64,000 nt of DNA from Metallumcola ferriviriculae (GTDB lineage Bacteria; Bacillota; JADQBR01), in contig NZ_CP121694.1 of the NCBI RefSeq assembly GCF_035573695.1, positions 2,518,501 to 2,582,500 on the forward strand, read 5' to 3'. A program made the position numbers and the translations under genes. The notes beneath the pieces are model-generated. The model saw only the letters and a list, made by a program, of their open reading frames with translations, was not told where the DNA came from and searched no databases. Of the stretch, positions 32,795 through 41,306 are shown piece by piece. Position 1 is the first letter of the stretch. Every line of letters starts with the position of its first letter.

Positions 32795-34740
32795 GTAGTT
32801 TCTCGGAAAGTCTCAAGTCAGTTATACCGGGTTACAACAAGCTGGTAATAACTGGTTCACCCCCACTCAACCCAACAACTTCACATAGCAAAAATAAGCG
32901 GCATAGCAAGATATGATGAGGTATTGTGACACAATTATCTGTATTTCTAAAAAAACAGTCTAAATGCTACTTGACAAACGTAATTTCGTCCCACAATCGA
33001 GATAGAGGTAATTTTTTCCTCTAATCGACTAATGTTGGAGGCGATTTTTTGTTAGGTTATTGGCGTACACATGTCGAGTACCAGGATTGGCTGAAATCTG
33101 AACTTGTTTCTTTAACGGTGACGCATGAAGCTAATATTCGTTTTTATGCTCCGCTCATTGAGAAGGTCTATATATTTAACCTTGACCCGGTTAAAAAGGT
33201 CATTGCTAAGCTTTATTCTCCTCTGGGAAGACCAGCTAAAAATCAACCTGAACTTCTTAGGGCTTTGGTGGTAATGCTTCATTGCCAGATTCATGACCCT
33301 ACTAAGTTTGTTGATAAGTTGAGGGCTTCTCCTGTTCTTAGGGCCATTTGCGGGTTTGAAAAGGGCGAAACCCCTGGTGTTGGTACTTTTTATGACTTGT
33401 TGGAACGTTTATGGCTTCTAGATAATCCGCAAAAGGCTATCCGAAAACCAAAATCCAAAGGGAGAAAACGTCCTAAGTCTGGGAAAAAGTTACCTGCTAA
33501 GCATCCTGGTATTGTTAAAAGATTAGTTGATAGGGCTCTTAAAGGGCAGGTCATTGAGAAAAGGCCAGAAAGTATCTTGCAGAAAATTTTAAAAGAGTGT
33601 GCCGTTTTACCATCATCCAAGTTAGGTCTTCTTGGTAATCCCAACAAACTGGCTATTGCCGGTGACGGAGCCCCACTCCTTACCGGTGCCACTCCCTACG
33701 GTAAAAGAATCTGTGATTGCCCCTCTAAAGGCATTTACCGCTGCAAGTGCAAACGTGTCTTTACTGACCCGGATGCTAATTGGGGTTGGGATAGTTACCA
33801 TGACCAATGGTTTTACGGTCACACCCTGTACTCTATTACTTCAGCGGATAGTAAAAATGACCTGCCGCTTTATCTGCGTTTGGTACAGGGGTCTAGAAAT
33901 GATAGTGTTACTTTTGTTGTTTCTTGGGCTGAATTGCTTCACCTCTATCCTGATTTTAAGTTTTCTAAAGCCCTTTTGGATGCTGCTCATGATGTTTATG
34001 ATATTTACCGTCTGCTGCATGCTAATGAAACCGAACCTTTTATTGACCTTAACAATAGGGCTAAAGGAAACAATACATTTCCTGGGCCTATTAACGTTGA
34101 TGAAAATGGTGTCCCTATCTGCCTTGAAGGTTTACCGATGCTTAACTGGGGTTTTAGCAACGATAGATGCCGCATTAAGTGGCGCTGCCCTCATCACAAG
34201 GATAGTAGCAAGTGTTCTAAAAAACATGAATGTTCTCCTAGTGCGTACGGCCGGGTGGTTTACACTAAACCCATTTGGGATTTGCGTCTTTTTACGCCAA
34301 CTCCTCGTAACTCTAAGGCATGGAAACATGTTTATGCTAGACGAACTACCGTAGAGCGCACCTTTAAACGTATACTTGTCGATTACAAAATTGAGTTGGC
34401 TAATGCCCGGACTAAAAAACGTTGGTTTTGGCAGGCAACTTTGGCGGCCATTAATCAACACTTGGATGCTCAAGTTGCTGTTGTTAAACCAAATATTTTA
34501 GAAAAGATTGGCTTAGAAACCTTCTCTAAATCGGCTTAAACCTACACTCTTAATTTCATCCTACCCTAGTTATTGGCTGGTCTATTAACTCTAAGGACAC
34601 CGGCTTAGTTTTCTATTGCCTTTTTTCCACCAAGCTAACCTTCTTTGCTTACCTTTGCTATGTGAAGTTGTCAAAGAGCTATCTTCTTGGGAAAACCTTT
34701 TCTTGTTCCCGATTTATTTACCTAGTTTCCGAGATGCTAC
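32795..34740 (+). mobile_element. Insertion sequence, 1946 bases, DDE transposase
   Basis: The ends GTAGTTTCTCGGAAA (32795-32809) and TTTCCGAGATGCTAC (34726-34740) are inverted repeats matching at 13 of 15 positions. They flank one transposase gene, and both sides carry the direct repeat GTGTCA. The element sits inside a dispersed palindrome: its removal with one GTGTCA rejoins GTGACACC, core GGTGTCAGGCACC and the mirrored arm. The transposase frame is intact, so the element may be active. The family was not assigned; a six-base duplication is unlike IS1182, which usually makes four. Confidence 0.9.
33049..34539 (+). CDS. DDE transposase of the insertion sequence
   Basis: A 496-residue transposase and the only plus-strand gene. 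YSPLGRPAKNQPELLRALVV (about residues 56-75) resembles the N-terminal domain common to IS4/IS5/IS1182-type enzymes. Likely catalytic residues are Asp206 (AIAGDGAPL), Asp311 or Asp315 (LLDAAHDVYD) and Glu436 (TTVERTFKR). A Cys cluster CDCPSKGIYRCKC at about 222-234 and Cys/His spacing near 375-395 look like zinc binding. The TTG at 33049 has GGAGG seven bases ahead. The codon pattern is more AT-rich than the neighbours, in keeping with acquisition. Confidence 0.9.
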   Translation: MLGYWRTHVEYQDWLKSELVSLTVTHEANIRFYAPLIEKVYIFNLDPVKKVIAKLYSPLGRPAKNQPELLRALVVMLHCQIHDPTKFVDKLRASPVLRAICGFEKGETPGVGTFYDLLERLWLLDNPQKAIRKPKSKGRKRPKSGKKLPAKHPGIVKRLVDRALKGQVIEKRPESILQKILKECAVLPSSKLGLLGNPNKLAIAGDGAPLLTGATPYGKRICDCPSKGIYRCKCKRVFTDPDANWGWDSYHDQWFYGHTLYSITSADSKNDLPLYLRLVQGSRNDSVTFVVSWAELLHLYPDFKFSKALLDAAHDVYDIYRLLHANETEPFIDLNNRAKGNNTFPGPINVDENGVPICLEGLPMLNWGFSNDRCRIKWRCPHHKDSSKCSKKHECSPSAYGRVVYTKPIWDLRLFTPTPRNSKAWKHVYARRTTVERTFKRILVDYKIELANARTKKRWFWQATLAAINQHLDAQVAVVKPNILEKIGLETFSKSA

Positions 34741-34771
34741 GTGTCAGGCACCAAAGGGGGTGTCACTTATT
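34741..34771. repeat. Right half of the split dispersed palindrome
   Basis: Begins with the duplicated GTGTCA, continues GGCACCAAAGGGGGTGTCAC and ends TTATT at 34771, 21 bases behind the stop codon of the NERD-domain gene. With 32767-32794 it makes one complete copy, closely like the intact copy at 35812-35862. Confidence 0.88.
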
Positions 34772-34792
34772 GCAGGTCGCTCTAAGGTCGCT

Positions 34793-35493
34793 CTAAAACT
34801 TCTTCGTTTGAACATTATCAATATGAGCCTTTTTAACCGTTTCATCAGCACGCGCATATCTCTGCAATTTTAGATATAATTGGTCCACTTCTTCTATTGT
34901 CATCAAATTAGAGGAACTTTCAATATCCTTCTTTATCGTTTTAATTAGCGCATTTCTTTTAATTACTTTTACACTTGGAGAAGTAACTTTGATATTCTTT
35001 AGTGTACAACGCTCACTAAATATGATGTAGGATTTGTAAAGGCTATCATTATCTAATTCTATCGCAGATTTCAAAGCACTGATATGTCCTTTATTCTGCC
35101 ATACAGGGCTAAAAAATTGATTCTTTTGTTTGTTCTCAAGTATCTGCATCCAGTTCTTACTGCTCTCGTCACCAAAAATCCATCCGCCATAATTCTTTGA
35201 TTCGAAAACATAGATGCCGGTTTGGGAAAGCATAATTAAATCAATCTCTGTTGTCGACCCATCTTTCTTTGGTATGTATAAATTTGTCATCAGCCTATGA
35301 TGACCATCCAATTTCTCAAGGTAAGCAAAAGTCAGGAATTCACCATAATTCCCTTTATCAAATATAGTTTTCAAAAAACCATTTCCACTAGCAATCACAT
35401 AATTTGATTTGAGCCTGAGTACCTAATATATTTAGGGACAATACTAACTCCAATTATTAGTAAAAAAAATAATATCAATACCAAAATTACCAA
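34793..35493 (-). pseudogene. NERD-domain protein gene with an apparent frameshift near its N-terminus
   Basis: The main frame (201 residues, GTG at 35398) is a nuclease-related domain protein: FLKTIFDKGNYGEFLTFAYL, STTEIDLIMLSQTGIYVFESKNYGGWI and FFSPVWQNKGH are typical. Family members usually start with a membrane helix. Here such a helix (LVILVLILFFLLIIGVSIVP) is encoded just upstream but in a different frame, from a TTG at 35493 with AGGGGGTGA ahead, and runs into TGA at 35395. The two parts overlap at 35400-35422, suggesting a single-base loss or gain, or a sequencing error. If real, a shortened protein may still start at the GTG. Cellular role unknown; possibly nucleic acid processing. 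Confidence 0.6.
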
Positions 35494-35774
35494 ACCACTG
35501 TCACCCCCTGAACCAAATATCTAACCACCAAATATCCAAGACACCACAAGCCCGACACTGGCCCCGGCAGTTTAATAGATATAACCTTCATATATCCTCC
35601 ACTCCCGGACCATCGGTAACCACTTCTACAATCTTACTTAATTTCCTCTATCTGCCAACGCTTGTTTTAATCAGTTGTTGCATATATGGAAAATATATTC
35701 GGATTCATGTGACAAGGCTACATGTCAGAAAACACCTTTATTATAAGATAAGTCGATCTCACACACCGCCGCTC
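35494..35774. other. Intergenic region, no gene seen
   Basis: About 280 bases between the NERD gene remnant and the repeat array behind the decahaem cytochrome gene. No open frame with a ribosome site and no hairpin terminator was recognised. Confidence 0.35.
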
Positions 35775-35862
35775 AATAACTTGACAAAAAGGTGCCTGGC
35801 ACCACCCTAAAAATAAGTGACACCCCCTTCGGTGTCAGGCACCAAAGGGGGTGTCACTTATT
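35775..35862. repeat. Dispersed palindromic repeat, composite copy
   Basis: A half copy (AATAACTTGACAAAA plus core GGTGCCTGGCACC, 35775-35803) is followed by a complete GTGACACC-type palindrome at 35812-35862 with AATAAGTGACACCCCCTT mirrored by AAGGGGGTGTCACTTATT. It ends ten bases behind the stop codon of the decahaem cytochrome gene at 35873. Confidence 0.9.
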
Positions 35863-35872
35863 GTATTGTCGC

Positions 35873-36904
35873 TTATTGCATTAGCTCTTCTTGGATCTTA
35901 TCAAGTGCTCCGGGCTCAAACCAATGACAGGTGTTACAGGTAGTTGATGTCGCATTTTCATCCTGTCTTACCTCGTTGAGGTTATGACAGGTGAGACAGT
36001 TTTTGATGCCGCGTTCGCTGACGAAGCGCTGATGGTCGGGGAGCACGTCGTCTTCATGGAATTGGGGGCGCTGCGTATGGCAGCTGTAACAGAAATTCTG
36101 TGCCCGGGCGAAATCGGTGGCTGCGTCACCGGTAGAATGCTGCGTAAACTTGGGCTTATCGGGAGTAACATGGCATTTGGTGCAGCTGTCTATATCCATG
36201 CGAGCACTTAATCCGTGGGCCCTCTTCCATCTGTCTTGTTCGTGGGATGGCAGCCCCGGTATTTCATCATGGCATGCCGCGCAAGCGGTAGTTATCTTGA
36301 GGCTTTTATGGCAGCTGATACAGGTCCACATACTAGGATCGCGGTAATAAAGTGTCCCTACTTTTTGTGCCGCCTGTTCATCCCAGTTATCATAGGTAGT
36401 CAGCTCATCCTCAAATACCTCTCTGTCCGCAATTCTTGCATGGGCAATACCGTTATGACACTGGACGCACTGGACACCCTGCTCCTCATGCAGATCATGG
36501 GGTATGATCAAATCACCCGATGGTGAATACACCCGATTGGATGAATGACAATTCTTACAGCTGCTGTTTGGTATGGGCTGATTTATTTTTACCTGTTCGG
36601 TATATTCCTGCCTGTCCTCAAATTTCATAGTGTCTGAACCGTGACATGCAGTGCAGGCAACTTCACTATGGGACGACATCTTCCAGGTCATCACCTCCGG
36701 CTTCATCACGTGGCAGCCTTGACAGTTGTCCTTTTCTTCCCCGTCCACCTTTAATTCGGTGGCACTAGCAACATTTGCTTTATACAACATACCTTGACCC
36801 GGTGCCCCCTGGTCGATGCTATATGCACTGGCTATAAAAAAGGCAGCACCAAGCATCACAATAATAGTAGCTGCCAGTACCCAATTTTTCCCTCTACCCA
36901 GCAT
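35873..36904 (-). CDS. Membrane-anchored decahaem c-type cytochrome (NapC/NirT-like), second copy
   Basis: A 343-residue protein with one N-terminal membrane helix (about residues 7-27) and ten CXXCH haem sites, from CQGCH to CNTCH. The motif HDLHEEQGVQCVQCHNGIAH resembles the NapC/NirT haem-binding pattern. It faces outside the membrane and would carry electrons away from a quinol-oxidising complex. Its layout matches the neighbouring decahaem protein, so the pair probably arose by duplication. It is the last gene of the Tat/NrfCD/cytochrome operon. GGAGGTGA precedes the ATG. The electron acceptor is unknown; extracellular metal, humics or a soluble reductase encoded elsewhere are possibilities. 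Confidence 0.9.
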   Translation of the reverse strand: MLGRGKNWVLAATIIVMLGAAFFIASAYSIDQGAPGQGMLYKANVASATELKVDGEEKDNCQGCHVMKPEVMTWKMSSHSEVACTACHGSDTMKFEDRQEYTEQVKINQPIPNSSCKNCHSSNRVYSPSGDLIIPHDLHEEQGVQCVQCHNGIAHARIADREVFEDELTTYDNWDEQAAQKVGTLYYRDPSMWTCISCHKSLKITTACAACHDEIPGLPSHEQDRWKRAHGLSARMDIDSCTKCHVTPDKPKFTQHSTGDAATDFARAQNFCYSCHTQRPQFHEDDVLPDHQRFVSERGIKNCLTCHNLNEVRQDENATSTTCNTCHWFEPGALDKIQEELMQ

Positions 36905-36958
36905 AATCGGTCACCTCCGAAACTTTCCTCAGTTAGACTATCTTATAAAAAAAGTGCT

Positions 36959-37939
36959 CTATTCCCAGTGGTGGCACTGATTGCAATAAGTACCTACTGA
37001 TCCATCACTGGTACTAGGTTTATTAATATCATGACAAACGAAGCAATAATCCTGACCCCTATTTAATGCTATTTGGCCATGCCGCAGCTGCCAGTCTTTA
37101 TTGTGTACAGGCGGCCGCTGCTGGTGACAATCCACGCAAAATTTAATATTACGAGCGGCAAGCACTACTGGCATACTCCCCCCTATCACTGCCTTTTCAG
37201 TTTGTTCAGTGTGACAAGTCAGGCACGGCTCAACCTGCTGATAGGCACTAACACCATGTATCACCCCCCAATCCGCCCGCTTGTGCTGCTGCGGTAATTC
37301 CAGTCTGGTATGGCAGGCATTACACTCAGTTGTTACCCTTTTTCTTTCATGACACCGCAGGCAGACGTACATTTTGGGCTTGACTTGTACCAAAAGCTCG
37401 TTGTCTACTATTACCTGGTAATTTTGATTTTTGGCTGTAACCGGCTGCTCCTGACGGTGGACAAGACCTACATGGCAGGTAATGCAGGCCACTTCTTCAT
37501 CTAAATGCCGGTCATGAGGAATTATTAAATCACCCGAAGGTGTTACTTTCGCTAGAGAATGACACTTGAGACAAGTTTCATTAACGATGGTACCTTTCAG
37601 TTCGATACTGCCTTTCCCATAAAGGCCGCTATAATGCTTTAAGGTCCAGACTGTCTGCTTTAACTTAAAGTTGGCAAGACCGTTCCAATCGGACTGCATA
37701 TGGCAGTTAATGCAGTCAACTTTGCTATGAGTGGAAATTTGCCAAGTGCTATATTCCCGGTTCATTTCGTGACACCCGGCACACGCCCGGGAGTCCGTGG
37801 AAAGTACCGGTATAATGTCCACCAAAGCCAACATAACTAGAAGGAAAAATAATGTCAGCACCGCGTAGACAATATATTTTCTACCGTCACCAGGGGAACC
37901 ATCATCGGCGTTTATTTTTTCCGGTGAAAATACCAGCAT
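36959..37939 (-). CDS. Membrane-anchored decahaem c-type cytochrome (NapC/NirT-like), first copy
   Basis: A 326-residue protein with an N-terminal helix (about residues 25-47) and ten CXXCH motifs, from CAGCH to CNQCH near the C-terminus. MNREYSTWQISTHSKVDCINCHMQSD and HDRHLDEEVACITCHVGLVH are NapC/NirT-like. The ATG at 37939 is preferred, as GGGTGAT precedes it; a TTG 16 codons upstream has no ribosome site. It is followed by a second decahaem gene and preceded by tatC, within one operon. It probably takes electrons from the NrfCD-type module or directly from menaquinol. Confidence 0.9.
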   Translation of the reverse strand: MLVFSPEKINADDGSPGDGRKYIVYAVLTLFFLLVMLALVDIIPVLSTDSRACAGCHEMNREYSTWQISTHSKVDCINCHMQSDWNGLANFKLKQTVWTLKHYSGLYGKGSIELKGTIVNETCLKCHSLAKVTPSGDLIIPHDRHLDEEVACITCHVGLVHRQEQPVTAKNQNYQVIVDNELLVQVKPKMYVCLRCHERKRVTTECNACHTRLELPQQHKRADWGVIHGVSAYQQVEPCLTCHTEQTEKAVIGGSMPVVLAARNIKFCVDCHQQRPPVHNKDWQLRHGQIALNRGQDYCFVCHDINKPSTSDGSVGTYCNQCHHWE

Positions 37940-37996
37940 GTTATCACCCGCTTTTCCTGGTATCCAATATTTTTTAGAAAGACACAAGTAAATTCT

Positions 37997-38743
37997 TTAC
38001 TCAGCGGAAACACCCGATTTTTTCCGTTTGTCCCGCACCATTACCAGTAAAGACAGCCAGATACCCACTTCATATAAAATAAATATCGGCACCGCCAGCA
38101 GTATCTGGGAAATAACATCAGGGGGCGTAATTAACGCAGCCGCGCCAAAAGTAATCAACAAGGCATATTTCCTTTTCGCCGCCAAAAATTTGTAATCCAC
38201 CAGCCCCAGGCGAGTGAGGCAGATAACAGTGAGAGGCAGCTGAAAAACCAAGCCAAAGGGAAGCAGAAAAGAGGTAAGAAAAGAAACGTACTTACTGACG
38301 GAAATCATCGGCTTTAGGTATTCCCCAGCGGCTTCCAGCAGGAAAAACTTCATCGCAAAAGGCAGTACTGCGAAATAGGCAAAAAATACACCGCCGGCAA
38401 AAAGAATAGAAGCCACCGGGACTACCACCAGCGCATACCTCTTTTCCCGGACAGTGAGAGCCGGAAAAATAAAACCTACTACCCGCCAGGCAATTACCGG
38501 GAAAGCTAAGATAGTCCCGGTGAGAAAACTAAGTCTTATCTTGGTCAGAAAAGCCTCCGTCACAACAATATAAGCTAAGGCAATGTCCAGATTTCGAATT
38601 GGCGCGAACCAAATCAAGGTCATTTGTTCCTGGAGAAACAAATAAGAACTAAGAGCGGCTAGTGTCACAGCCCCAAAAGCGACCACTAAATCCCTGCGTA
38701 AATCATCTAAGTGCCGGGAGATGGTTTTAATGTCACTGCTCAC
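37997..38743 (-). CDS. tatC: Twin-arginine translocase subunit TatC
   Basis: A 248-residue six-helix protein with TatC features: HLDDLRRDLVVAFGAV at the N-terminus (the HLxELRxRL-type start), LTGTILAFPVIAWRVVGFIFPALTVREKRY, and the FGLVFQLPL and AALITPPDVISQILLAVPIFILYEVGI segments. It recognises twin-arginine signals. The Tat signal of the ferredoxin subunit in the same operon is the obvious local substrate. Three bases separate it from tatA. GTG start with GGAGGG ahead. Confidence 0.93.
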   Translation of the reverse strand: MSSDIKTISRHLDDLRRDLVVAFGAVTLAALSSYLFLQEQMTLIWFAPIRNLDIALAYIVVTEAFLTKIRLSFLTGTILAFPVIAWRVVGFIFPALTVREKRYALVVVPVASILFAGGVFFAYFAVLPFAMKFFLLEAAGEYLKPMISVSKYVSFLTSFLLPFGLVFQLPLTVICLTRLGLVDYKFLAAKRKYALLITFGAAALITPPDVISQILLAVPIFILYEVGIWLSLLVMVRDKRKKSGVSAE

Positions 38744-38745
38744 CT

Positions 38746-38952
38746 TTATCCCTCCTGCTTCGAGGCCTGTTCCTCTTGCACCTCACTAGTCAGCATTTCC
38801 TTAGCTTCATGGGAAGCCTTGTTAAACTCTTTGATGCTTTTGCCTAAAGCTTTGCCAACATCCGGTAGTTTACCAGGACCAAATATAATCAATGCTAAGA
38901 CCAGTACCAAGACCAACTCAGCAAAACCAATATTGGGTAAAAAACCAAACAT
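38746..38952 (-). CDS. tatA: Twin-arginine translocase subunit TatA
   Basis: A 68-residue protein with one N-terminal helix (about residues 4-22), the [20 protein letters not shown] hinge and amphipathic helix, and a polar Glu/Lys-rich tail, the standard TatA/E plan. AGGAGGTGA precedes the ATG. Together with TatC it makes a minimal TatAC translocase of the Gram-positive kind. Placement inside a respiratory operon suggests expression is tied to export of its Fe-S subunit. Confidence 0.93.
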   Translation of the reverse strand: MFGFLPNIGFAELVLVLVLALIIFGPGKLPDVGKALGKSIKEFNKASHEAKEMLTSEVQEEQASKQEG

Positions 38953-38995
38953 ATTTTCACCTCCTAAAGTAATCTCAGCTCTAACCCCGCTTTTT

Positions 38996-39295
38996 TTAAA
39001 CTACTTCCCCTTTATTATCGTTCTGCTCGTCACGCAGTTTCTTAGGATCGATAAAGGTATAAACCTGCCCGACCACCACGAAACCCACCAGCAGCAAAAC
39101 CGCGTTGCTCCGGGGCGGCCAAAGAAGTATAAAAGATGCTATGGCACACACCACCGCCGATACAGAGCCGCCTACTACCCCGCCCAGCCAGCGCCATTTC
39201 AATTCCAGCTTTGTTTCATATAAAAAATAGTAGATGACGAGGGAAAAGCCAAATACCCCAGCCAGAATCATCAATATTACCGGTAACATCCACAT
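38996..39295 (-). CDS. Small membrane protein of the cytochrome/Tat operon, unknown function
   Basis: A 99-residue protein with three predicted membrane helices (about residues 3-26, 35-60 and 66-82) and a charged C-terminal tail ([13 protein letters not shown]). No family was recognised. A good GGAGG ribosome site and its position between nrfD-like and tatA genes support that it is real. It may be a minor membrane subunit of the NrfCD-type complex; nothing in the sequence proves this. Confidence 0.7.
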   Translation of the reverse strand: MWMLPVILMILAGVFGFSLVIYYFLYETKLELKWRWLGGVVGGSVSAVVCAIASFILLWPPRSNAVLLLVGFVVVGQVYTFIDPKKLRDEQNDNKGEVV

Positions 39296-39363
39296 TACCC
39301 TAGACCTCCTCTTTTTTATGCGTGGCTCTCCAATAAGTCCTTAGTACACATGAAGTCAAAAGC

Positions 39364-40524
39364 CTAATGGTCACCGGTCATGGCAGCCTCTCCTTCCAAC
39401 CATGGCGGCAGTATTCGAATCAATACCACCAAGATTATTAATGGCAGCACCAGGATCCCAACAGTGGGTATAATGCCTTCGTCCGCTACCAAATGCGCTT
39501 GAAAACTTGTCAGACCAACATTGCTTTTCGATATCATCTGTCCGCCGATCACTACGTTAAACCGCATTGCAAAGACACCAATTACTACCATTGCACTAGA
39601 CATTATAGTCAACAGCCGTTGAGCAGCATTACTTACCCTGTCCCATCTGGCGATTATCAGCAGGACTATGGGGATGAAAGCGCCGATCCAAATCTGAGTG
39701 AAATGGGTTAGAGGTATCGCTTCTTCGAATAAAGTGTGAATAGCCGGCCACGCTTCCCGGGCCTCGTAGGCCTTTTGCAGTAAATCCAATTCTTCCAGCA
39801 GCACATCCACAATCAGAAATGCCCAAAGAAACTTATTTAAAGTTTTCAAGCAGGCCATGTCAATCCTTCGCTTCCTGAATTTACAGGCAGCAGCGTAGAT
39901 TAAAATCTGCAAAGCAATGCCGGATACTACGGCAGACATTAGGAATATCACCGGCTGCAAAGGCGTGGACCAAAGAGCATTCGCTTTTATAGCACCAAAG
40001 ATAAAACCCACATACCCGTGGAGGAACGCTGCCGACGGAATGCCTATCATCGCTAAAACCGTCACTATTTTATGGTCCATGGCCAAAGTTGGCGGGGATA
40101 TATCCCTCGCTCCCAGCGTAAGCATCCGGTAGCCAAAGCGGGTAACACCCGTGGAATTATCAGCGTAGTGCACCAAATCTTCGCGAAAGATAAACCATAC
40201 TTCAAGCAATACTACTATCATGTAAAATGAATAAATATAGCCAAATCCGGCCATTGCGGAGTTGGGGTTGGGCGTCCAGAGAATATTAAATGCCCTCAAA
40301 GGCTGCCCCAGGTGTAGTAACAGCGGCAGCGGCGCAACCATCAAGTAAGCAAGGGCACTGACTAGCGAAAGCCTGGAGACGGGTTTCAAATCCTCTTTGC
40401 CAAATACATGATAAAGAGAAGACACTATAAAAGCGCCCGCTACCAACCCAGTTATATACGGATACAAAACTATAAACAGGCCCCAGTTCACTTCAATCTC
40501 GTTCGGGTAGACATATCCGGTCAT
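39364..40524 (-). CDS. NrfD/PsrC-type integral membrane quinol-interacting subunit
   Basis: A 386-residue protein with about nine or ten membrane helices, of the NrfD/polysulfide reductase PsrC family: LYPYITGLVAGAFIVSSLYHVF, LPLLLHLGQPLRAFNILWTP and MLTLGARDISPP are characteristic. These subunits oxidise or reduce menaquinone and exchange electrons with an NrfC-like Fe-S protein. It starts within the stop codon of the Fe-S subunit gene (TAATG), so the two are made together. No molybdopterin catalytic subunit is present, so the partner is probably the cytochromes, as in Nrf, Qrc or alternative-complex-III-type assemblies. Confidence 0.9.
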   Translation of the reverse strand: MTGYVYPNEIEVNWGLFIVLYPYITGLVAGAFIVSSLYHVFGKEDLKPVSRLSLVSALAYLMVAPLPLLLHLGQPLRAFNILWTPNPNSAMAGFGYIYSFYMIVVLLEVWFIFREDLVHYADNSTGVTRFGYRMLTLGARDISPPTLAMDHKIVTVLAMIGIPSAAFLHGYVGFIFGAIKANALWSTPLQPVIFLMSAVVSGIALQILIYAAACKFRKRRIDMACLKTLNKFLWAFLIVDVLLEELDLLQKAYEAREAWPAIHTLFEEAIPLTHFTQIWIGAFIPIVLLIIARWDRVSNAAQRLLTIMSSAMVVIGVFAMRFNVVIGGQMISKSNVGLTSFQAHLVADEGIIPTVGILVLPLIILVVLIRILPPWLEGEAAMTGDH

Positions 40525-41303
40525 TATACCACCACCTTATCTAAGCCCATATAATAAACCATTGGCTCAGTTCCCAGCGCGGGTTTTAAGACATCCACTC
40601 TCTTTGTCTCAAGAAGCCGCGAAACAGGATTACCGGGTGTTTGGAGGTTGGCAAAGATCCTGGCCCCTGTAGGACAGACCTGAACACAGGCAGGCAGCAG
40701 TCCTTTCGTTATGCGATGATAGCACCAAGTACATTTGTCCGCTGTTTTTTTCTGCGGATGAAGGAATCTCGCCCCGTAGGGACAGGCCTGGATGCAGTAA
40801 CGGCAGCCGATACAACGCTCGCCGTCCACTAGCACTACGCCGTCACCGGTCTTATAGGTCGCGCCCACCGGACATACTTTAGTACAGGGCGGATTGTCAC
40901 ATTGATTACAAAGCTTGGGTACAAAAAAGCTTTTCTTGGCGTTGTCTATCGTGATAGCATTAAAGTCTAAACCGCCGTTAGGAGAGTCAATGTGCGTCTG
41001 GCCTCCGGCAGCCATTACATACCGCTCCACCCAGGTGCGGAAAACCTCTTCATCCATGGGCACGCCATTTTCCTCCTTGCATGCTTTGACACACATGCCA
41101 CAGCCAATGCATTTCTCTGTATCTACCACAAAGCCCCAAGTCTGTTTTGCCCAAGTTTGTTGCCACTTTGAATTAACTATATCCCCATCGGCACTACCCG
41201 CCACCCGTGGTATAACCATCGAAACCGCCGAGAAAAAGATACCACCGGCTAGTATTTGGCCGCCTGCCTTTAAAAAATCCCTTCGCGTTATCTGTTTCCC
41301 CAT
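40524..41303 (-). CDS. Tat-exported four-cluster ferredoxin subunit (NrfC/PsrB-like)
   Basis: A 259-residue iron-sulfur protein. A twin-arginine signal TRRDFLKAGG (residues 5-14) and a hydrophobic stretch ending near residue 35 lead to four cluster motifs: CIGCGMCVKAC, CNQCDNPPCTKVC, CIGCRYCIQAC and CTWCYH with later CVQVC. This is the NrfC/DmsB/PsrB pattern. It would sit on the outer membrane face against NrfD and relay electrons between quinol and haems. The co-encoded TatA and TatC could export it. It follows the tetrahaem cytochrome gene by three bases. Confidence 0.92.
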   Translation of the reverse strand: MGKQITRRDFLKAGGQILAGGIFFSAVSMVIPRVAGSADGDIVNSKWQQTWAKQTWGFVVDTEKCIGCGMCVKACKEENGVPMDEEVFRTWVERYVMAAGGQTHIDSPNGGLDFNAITIDNAKKSFFVPKLCNQCDNPPCTKVCPVGATYKTGDGVVLVDGERCIGCRYCIQACPYGARFLHPQKKTADKCTWCYHRITKGLLPACVQVCPTGARIFANLQTPGNPVSRLLETKRVDVLKPALGTEPMVYYMGLDKVVV

Positions 41304-41306
41304 CTG

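Noticed and set aside
33632-34354. 240-codon frame within the transposase gene
   Set aside because: It is a +1-frame overlap of the transposase with no ribosome site; the transposase frame is complete and carries the catalytic residues, so a programmed frameshift product is not needed.
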